33,365 nt of DNA, from contig JADHVV010000027.1 of NCBI GenBank assembly GCA_016783825.1, forward strand, positions 1 through 33,365. Direction: 5' to 3'. The notes below the pieces were generated by a model. It was not told where the DNA came from. It was given only the letters and a program-made list of their open reading frames with translations, and did not search any database. This document shows, piece by piece, positions 28,260 to 33,365 of the stretch. The stretch comes from Candidatus Zhuqueibacterota bacterium. GTDB lineage: Bacteria; Zhuqueibacterota; Zhuqueibacteria; Thermofontimicrobiales; Thermofontimicrobiaceae. Made by a program: the position numbers and the translations under genes. Numbering within the stretch: position 1 is the stretch's first letter; each line of letters starts with the position of its first letter.

Positions 28260-28960
28260 CTGACTGCTCCATTTTCTACTTAAAAAACAAATTGTTCTTT
28301 TAATACCTGAAGATATTCTACAAAATTTGTTTTTGAATGTCAATGAAAAAGTAAGGTGAAATTAAATTTAACAAAATAATTATCTCCGACCTATCCGGTA
28401 CGTGCCACTGTTTTAATAATATGGTCTTTTTAATAAAAATAATATTTTAATCATTCTGCCAGCAAATTATCCTGTCATTTTTTCTCCACATCAACTCCCC
28501 GCAAATAATCCATTCCCTCAACAAAAACAATCCAATTTTAATAACTTTTCTTTTGTAAAATTTTAATCTAACCATCAATGCTGTTTGCTTTGGTGCTTTT
28601 TGTTGAGGAATTGATACTAAAATTTCCTGAATTGTTGAATAATTGATAATAACCGACTTTTTAATTTCTTTTTCCACAAGGGTTACTTATTAATAAATTT
28701 AAAGTTAAAGAACTAACAATCTTTTGGCATTAGATTTGGATGTTAGCAATTGACGAATTACTATTCAACAGCACTACCGGAAATAAGAAAAACTGAATGA
28801 TAATTTGTTAAATTCACAACCAACTCACTTCTAATACTATTCCAAATGAATCAAAAAATAAATAACAAAGATCCGACTCAATTTTAGGATTGCTCAGATA
28901 ACATTTTAATCATTCAAAACTAATAACTATATCTTTTAATAAATTATTGGAGACATGAAC
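28260..28960. other. 701-bp gene-poor AT-rich spacer
   Basis: A copy of the pre-promoter block of the coiled-coil modules lies at about 28443-28483 (CAAATTATCCTGTCATTTTTT), reading up to but not including the promoter, and marks the edge of a further decayed module. Beyond it I see no gene, RNA or clear promoter. An open frame on the minus strand (28447-28677) starts inside this area but has no ribosome site or recognisable content. Confidence 0.6.
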
Positions 28961-30562
28961 ATGAATTTAAATCGATCTTTAATTATCCTTACAATTGTAC
29001 TTCTCTTATCTTTTTCTTCAATTCTGGCCCAACAAGAAAAAATCATCTATTCATCATCCAGAGCAGGAACTAAAGATATTTGGATGTGCAATCCTGATGG
29101 TACGAACCATGAACGATTAACAAACAAACCAGGTAAAGAACATTGTGCTCGCTTATCACCTGATGGGACAAAAATACTTTATCAATATGTTAATGGTAGC
29201 AATTCAACCATTAGAATAATGGATGTCGATGGATCAAATGACCGCGAACTTACACCAAATACAAATAGATGTAAATTGGGGCAATGGTCACCAGACGGTA
29301 CAAAGATTATTTATCACAGAGAGACCGGTTATTGGCAAGGTAGTATTTACATTATTAACAGCGATGGAACAAAAAATCAACCATTTCTCAATCCATTCCC
29401 ACCATATACAGGTGTATATCCATGGGATTGGAATTGTGATAAAATTGTATTTCAAGCTTCTTATAGTCATTCCGGTAATAATCGCCTTTTTATTGTTAAT
29501 GATGATGGATCAAATAAATACCAATTAACAACTCGTCATAGTTCAACGGGCCATATTAGCCCAGATTGTAAAAAGATTGTTTATTACAGTAGTTCTTCTG
29601 GCATACGTATCGCAGATATTGACGGTTCAAATGATAACCTTCTCTATGCAAAGTATCTTGGTCGTGGTATGAGCTTGTCACCTGATGGCAATAAATTAGC
29701 TTTTGTGGCTCTGGAAAGTGCTAGTTCACCTACGAATCAAACTAATATTTTTTTAATCAACTTGGATGGCACAAATCAAATACAATTGACAAACACGAAT
29801 GATATTTATGATGTTGATGACTGGGTACGTTGGAAGAAAAAAATAATTCAAATAGCATTGGATATTAAACCAGGTTCATATCCCAATCCACTTAATGTAA
29901 AAAGTAAAGGCGTCCTACCTGTAGCAATACTTGGCGCACAAGATTTTGCTGTAAATGACATCAATATCTCTTCAATTGAATTAGAAGGAGTAGCGCCCAC
30001 CAGATATAGCTTTGAAGATGTGGGGACTTCCGATATTGATTTGGAAAATCCTTGTCATGCAACAACACAAGGCGCCGATGGGTTCATGGATTTAAGTCTT
30101 AAATTTGATACCCAAGAAATTGTTTCTGCGTTAGGAGTTGTCGAAGACGGTGAAGAAATAGTGTTCACCGTCACTGGTGAACTAAATGATGGAACTCCTA
30201 TCAAGGGAAATGATTGCGTTGTGATATTGGTTAAGGGAAAGCTTAAAAAACAAGTTGCAAATAATACCGATTTAACATCAGCCAGTTTTAATCTCTCTCA
30301 GAACTATCCTAATCCATTCAATCCCTCAACGACCATCAGCTATTCAATACCAACAGATTGTAATGTAACATTGGAAGTTTACAATTACCAGGGGCAGAAA
30401 ATTGATGAATTAATTGCTGGGATGAAGTCTGCGGGATTTTATGAAACACGGTGGAATACAAATGTTGCATCCGGAGTTTATTTTTATAGAATTGAAGCGA
30501 TACCTGCGGATAATTCAAAGGATTCTTTTGTTGAAATTAAAAAAATGATACTCACAAGATAG
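28961..30562 (+). CDS. Secreted TolB-like propeller protein with type IX sorting domain
   Basis: A 533-residue exported protein. ATG at 28961 is preferred, with GGAG 8 nt upstream; ATG at 28955 is possible. A signal peptide (SLIILTIVLLLSFSSILAQQ) is followed by about six PD40/TolB-type propeller blades (YSSSRAGTKDIWMCNPDGTN, SPDGTKIIYHRETG, and so on). A domain opening with LDIKPGSYPNPLNVKSKGVL (about 300-425) is known from many secreted proteins. The C-terminal 90 residues are a sorting domain (SQNYPNPFNPSTTISYSIP, ASGVYFYRIEA). That tail directs export through the type IX system of FCB bacteria. The binding target of the propeller is unknown. A hairpin terminator follows the gene. Confidence 0.9.
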   Translation: MNLNRSLIILTIVLLLSFSSILAQQEKIIYSSSRAGTKDIWMCNPDGTNHERLTNKPGKEHCARLSPDGTKILYQYVNGSNSTIRIMDVDGSNDRELTPNTNRCKLGQWSPDGTKIIYHRETGYWQGSIYIINSDGTKNQPFLNPFPPYTGVYPWDWNCDKIVFQASYSHSGNNRLFIVNDDGSNKYQLTTRHSSTGHISPDCKKIVYYSSSSGIRIADIDGSNDNLLYAKYLGRGMSLSPDGNKLAFVALESASSPTNQTNIFLINLDGTNQIQLTNTNDIYDVDDWVRWKKKIIQIALDIKPGSYPNPLNVKSKGVLPVAILGAQDFAVNDINISSIELEGVAPTRYSFEDVGTSDIDLENPCHATTQGADGFMDLSLKFDTQEIVSALGVVEDGEEIVFTVTGELNDGTPIKGNDCVVILVKGKLKKQVANNTDLTSASFNLSQNYPNPFNPSTTISYSIPTDCNVTLEVYNYQGQKIDELIAGMKSAGFYETRWNTNVASGVYFYRIEAIPADNSKDSFVEIKKMILTR

Positions 30563-30602
30563 AATAAATCACAAAAAAAGTTAATTCTTTTTTGCACCAA
30601 AC

Positions 30603-30642
30603 GACGATACCTTTTCTTTTTAAAGAATTGGTATCGTCTTTT
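30603..30642 (+). terminator. Rho-independent terminator after the propeller gene
   Basis: GACGATACC (30603-30611) pairs perfectly with GGTATCGTC (30630-30638), nine pairs, followed by TTTTATTTT. It lies 41 bp after the stop codon. It would separate the propeller gene from the sensor kinase gene. Confidence 0.85.
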
Positions 30643-30730
30643 ATTTTCTATTCATAAGAAATTCCCCTTGATTATGCAAATATTTAAGATTATATTTGAG
30701 AAACGACAGGAAGATAAAACAATTATTATC

Positions 30731-33223
30731 ATGAAAATTTCACAAACAATTTTATTTTTTATTTTATTCCCAGCTTTTGTTTTTTGCAATACTACAGAGC
30801 AAAATTCCCCCGATAAATATCCCGACATGCCTTATGTTTTAGAAAAACAATTCGGCATAGGCTCAAAATATTTTTCACCAACCGATGTTGATAGAGACGG
30901 CATAGACGAATATCTGTATGTCAATGATCTCAGACAAAGAGGAGATTTAGCCTTTAATATGACCTTGTACCGTGAACCGAATGAATTTAATATATTCCAG
31001 GTAAATTTCCCCAAAGGTGAAGTAACATCTACACCATTTACCTTTTGGACGAAAAATGAAGAGTTAAGAATTCTTGTCCCATTGTCACTAAATAATAAAG
31101 CCTATTTATGCGTTTACAATGCAAAAGGAGACAGCCTGGGGCGTTATGAAATAAGCGGGGGAATTGACAGAAACGATAATGGTATTTGGGATGGAGGAAT
31201 AAATCCAGTAGCAGTAGAAGATTTTAATGATGATGGTATGCTTGATGTGCTTATTACGCTTCACGCGTATCATGATCTGCACCCGCGAGGGGTTTGTGCA
31301 TTTGATCTGAAAGACAAACAGAAAATTTGGGAATTCCCTGGCGGTGCATATATTACGAATGCAGTAATTGCGGATATAACCGAAAATGGTGAACCGGAAA
31401 TAATCATGGGCTCTGCTACTGTGGATAATGGAAGTACTGCTAACGGAACGAATGATGGACAGAGTTACCTGTTAATTCTTGATAAAAATGGTAAACTAAT
31501 TTCAAAAAAAGATTGGGATGAATTTACTTCTTGTATAGTTAAAGTATTGGATTATGATGGAGATGGAAAATTTGAGTTAGCTAGTAAATTATCATATAAT
31601 AATCTCGATGAAATTGAAAAGGGAAAAATAACCTTATGGGACAGTCCCGAAATTACAGTAAAAAAAGAATTTTTTGGACATTTCTCAAGTATAGAAGCGA
31701 AAGATTTAAATAAAGACGGGAAAGATGAGATTATTGTTGCCAATCGATTGGAAAAACGTATCTTTATCCTTGGTGAAAACTTAACGTTAATTATGGAAAA
31801 GGAAATACCGATCCCGCCAGGAAAATTACTCATCGAAGATCTGAATGCAGACGGCGCTTATGAAATAATTGTTTCTGGTCGTTATAAAACGATTGTATTT
31901 AATGATAAATTAAAACCGCTGGCACAAATTGATTTAGCTGGTAAGTTAGAGACTATAAACCAGGGCTATAAAAAACCAAAAATCCTAATAATTGCAAACG
32001 GTGCTTTTCTTTTAAAACCAAATACTGCATATTACAAAATTCGTCTCAACTGGTTTTTGTTAGGGATGATTTTGGGCGTTTTAATTTTTTCGTTAATCGT
32101 TTTCGGCTGCTTCCGTGCCCTACCCAAAAACCGTTACTTGAGATTATTTAAAGAAATATTAAATAATTTTGATTGCACTGCTATTCTGTTGGATAAAAAA
32201 GGCAAAGCCGTACTATCAAAAGGAAATATGAATGATTTCGTCACTGAAAAAAGATTAAGACTGCCCGGCTCATTTTACACTAAAATATTCAACAGAGAGA
32301 ACAGGCAATTCATAAATTCGTCAATTGCTTCGCTATTAAAAACCGGCGATTTTAAACCTATCTCAAAAAGCAAAGAAGTGTTGCTAAAAGATGGCAGACG
32401 TTTTCAAATTGATATTCACCCAATTACCAGCAAAACAGCTAAACTTGCTTTTATTTTAGTTTGTTTTCAGGATATCAGTGTAAAGAAAGAAGGGGAACGG
32501 GCGATTGAGTGGGCTTCCATGTCACAGAAGCTGGCGCACGATATCCGCAATCCGTTGCACACTGTTTTTCTGACTTTGCAACGACTACAGATGGCATACC
32601 AGCAAGATAAAGTCAAAAATATCAAAACTTATGACCAATACACCAATTCTGTCATTGAAGATGTGGAACGGTTGCGAAAAATTGCCGACGGTTTTATGAA
32701 ATTCACAAAGCAGAAACCGCCCGATTTGGAAATTATTTCGGCAGAAAAGTTGGTCAAAATAATTGAAGAAAAAACCAGGGAGTGGCTGCCCAAAAACATA
32801 AATTTCAAAATTGAGGCAGAAAAAGACCTGCCGGATTTATACGTTGACCCGGATCAAATGCAGCAGTTGTTTTTTAACCTGTTGGACAATGCCAATAAAT
32901 CCATGAAAGGCAAAGGCCGATTATTTTTGAGAGTAACCACCGCCGAATGGATTAACGCGAATGAAGTAAATGGAAGCGGGAGAGTTGTTGTATTTGAAAT
33001 AAGTGATACCGGATGCGGCATTCCCGAAGACAAAATTTCCGAATTGTTCAAACCCTATTTTTCATTGCGCGAAGGCGGCACCGGGCTTGGGTTAACGATA
33101 GCCAGAAACATTGTTGAAGACCATGAAGGGAAAATATCCATCCGCAGCAAAGAAGGTGTTGGCACTACTGTGAAATTTGAGCTGCCTGTTTATCATTTGG
33201 ATTGTTCACGATCAAAAATTTAA
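30731..33223 (+). CDS. FG-GAP-repeat sensor fused to PAS and histidine kinase
   Basis: About 830 residues from ATG at 30731, chosen because a signal peptide follows (KISQTILFFILFPAFVFC); an in-frame ATG at 30668 is less likely. The exported half (about 25-435) has at least six FG-GAP/VCBS calcium-binding-like motifs: DVDRDGIDE, DFNDDGMLD, DITENGEPE, DYDGDGKFE, DLNKDGKDE and DLNADGAYE. One membrane helix (WFLLGMILGVLIFSLIVFG) leads to a PAS domain, a HisKA domain with H in LAHDIRNP near residue 601, and a HATPase with N box NLLDNANKS, G1 SDTGCGIP and G2 GGTGLGLTI. The FG-GAP propeller probably senses an extracellular ligand and drives phosphorylation of a response regulator not seen in the window. 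Confidence 0.9.
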   Translation: MKISQTILFFILFPAFVFCNTTEQNSPDKYPDMPYVLEKQFGIGSKYFSPTDVDRDGIDEYLYVNDLRQRGDLAFNMTLYREPNEFNIFQVNFPKGEVTSTPFTFWTKNEELRILVPLSLNNKAYLCVYNAKGDSLGRYEISGGIDRNDNGIWDGGINPVAVEDFNDDGMLDVLITLHAYHDLHPRGVCAFDLKDKQKIWEFPGGAYITNAVIADITENGEPEIIMGSATVDNGSTANGTNDGQSYLLILDKNGKLISKKDWDEFTSCIVKVLDYDGDGKFELASKLSYNNLDEIEKGKITLWDSPEITVKKEFFGHFSSIEAKDLNKDGKDEIIVANRLEKRIFILGENLTLIMEKEIPIPPGKLLIEDLNADGAYEIIVSGRYKTIVFNDKLKPLAQIDLAGKLETINQGYKKPKILIIANGAFLLKPNTAYYKIRLNWFLLGMILGVLIFSLIVFGCFRALPKNRYLRLFKEILNNFDCTAILLDKKGKAVLSKGNMNDFVTEKRLRLPGSFYTKIFNRENRQFINSSIASLLKTGDFKPISKSKEVLLKDGRRFQIDIHPITSKTAKLAFILVCFQDISVKKEGERAIEWASMSQKLAHDIRNPLHTVFLTLQRLQMAYQQDKVKNIKTYDQYTNSVIEDVERLRKIADGFMKFTKQKPPDLEIISAEKLVKIIEEKTREWLPKNINFKIEAEKDLPDLYVDPDQMQQLFFNLLDNANKSMKGKGRLFLRVTTAEWINANEVNGSGRVVVFEISDTGCGIPEDKISELFKPYFSLREGGTGLGLTIARNIVEDHEGKISIRSKEGVGTTVKFELPVYHLDCSRSKI

Positions 33224-33278
33224 TTAGACAGGATAACAGGATATTTCCTAAGTAAAAACAAGTCTTTTTTTTAAAAAG

Positions 33279-33329
33279 TTATCAACATTTTTATCTAAGT
33301 TATCAACAAAAATATGCAAGTTATCCACA
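33279..33329 (+). promoter_or_regulatory. Three DnaA-box-like sites at 21-bp spacing
   Basis: TTATCAACA at 33279-33287 and 33300-33308, and the exact DnaA consensus TTATCCACA at 33321-33329. Starts are exactly 21 bp apart, two helix turns, so all sites face the same side of the DNA. AT-rich sequence follows to the window end. This could be part of an origin or a DnaA-controlled promoter; dnaA and dnaN are not in view. Confidence 0.55.
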
Positions 33330-33365
33330 TTATAAGTTTTATATATTAAAAAAGGTTGATTAAGT

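Noticed and set aside
28447-28677. Open frame of 76 codons on the minus strand.
   Set aside because: No ribosome site, no recognisable domain, and its 3' part overlaps a decayed copy of the module upstream block.
1-33365. tRNA, rRNA, riboswitch or other structured RNA genes.
   Set aside because: No cloverleaf with the GTTCRAATC arm, no rRNA signature and no known riboswitch core was recognised by eye; a covariance-model search would be needed to exclude small RNAs.

Overview
The window is AT-rich bacterial DNA, most likely from an anaerobe of the FCB superphylum (Calditrichota, KSB1 or Ignavibacteria-like). The main clue is a secreted protein at 28961-30562 that ends in the NYPNPFNPSTTI-type sorting domain of the type IX secretion system. 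Supporting clues are an FG-GAP/histidine-kinase fusion, menaquinone-type prenyltransferase, meso-DAP-type MurE, and Hdr and [FeFe]-hydrogenase-type redox genes. The phylum is an inference; there is no rRNA gene here.

Positions 200-16692 are one long minus-strand array, read from high to low coordinates. It starts at a perfect consensus promoter (TTGACA-17-TATAAT, 16757-16785). First comes a sensory and regulatory block: DRTGG protein, RsbW-like kinase, HydS-like [FeFe]-hydrogenase without proton-transfer residues, second DRTGG protein, PHP phosphoesterase, and a lone HATPase. Next is an NADH-oxidising block: a response-regulator receiver fused to NuoE, then NuoF and a short NuoG-like protein. 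Last is a heterodisulfide-reductase block: HdrA, MvhD, an HdrC-HdrB fusion, an HdrA whose conserved Cys codon is UGA, and a third HdrA. A VapBC-like pair and a small unknown gene sit inside the Hdr block, and a HicB-like gene ends the array. The UGA is followed by a 7-bp stem with a GGUC loop, so the gene is best read as a selenoprotein. I infer an NADH-dependent, Hdr-linked electron-bifurcating complex controlled by an H2 or redox sensor. No catalytic hydrogenase subunit is present.

Positions 17010-25198 hold mostly housekeeping or unlinked genes: YitT membrane protein, a promoter-driven tiny ORF, a small coiled-coil protein, a B12-binding radical SAM enzyme, MenA-type prenyltransferase, a STAS-like protein, MurE, an HEXXH protein and MutM.

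Positions 25345-28260 are a tandem accessory array. Four paralogous genes encode 11-residue-repeat coiled coils with a C-terminal membrane helix. Each has the same promoter. Two of them face an intact YefM/Phd-like antitoxin gene, and beside the third is a broken antitoxin. The matching YoeB/Txe toxin genes survive only as 5' stubs. The fourth coiled-coil copy is frameshifted. Positions 28961-33223 encode the secreted propeller protein and the FG-GAP sensor kinase. The window ends in three DnaA-box-like sites spaced exactly 21 bp apart.

Many intergenic gaps are filled with inverted repeats, often nested, built from several dispersed repeat families. No tRNA, rRNA, CRISPR array, transposase or integrase was recognised.
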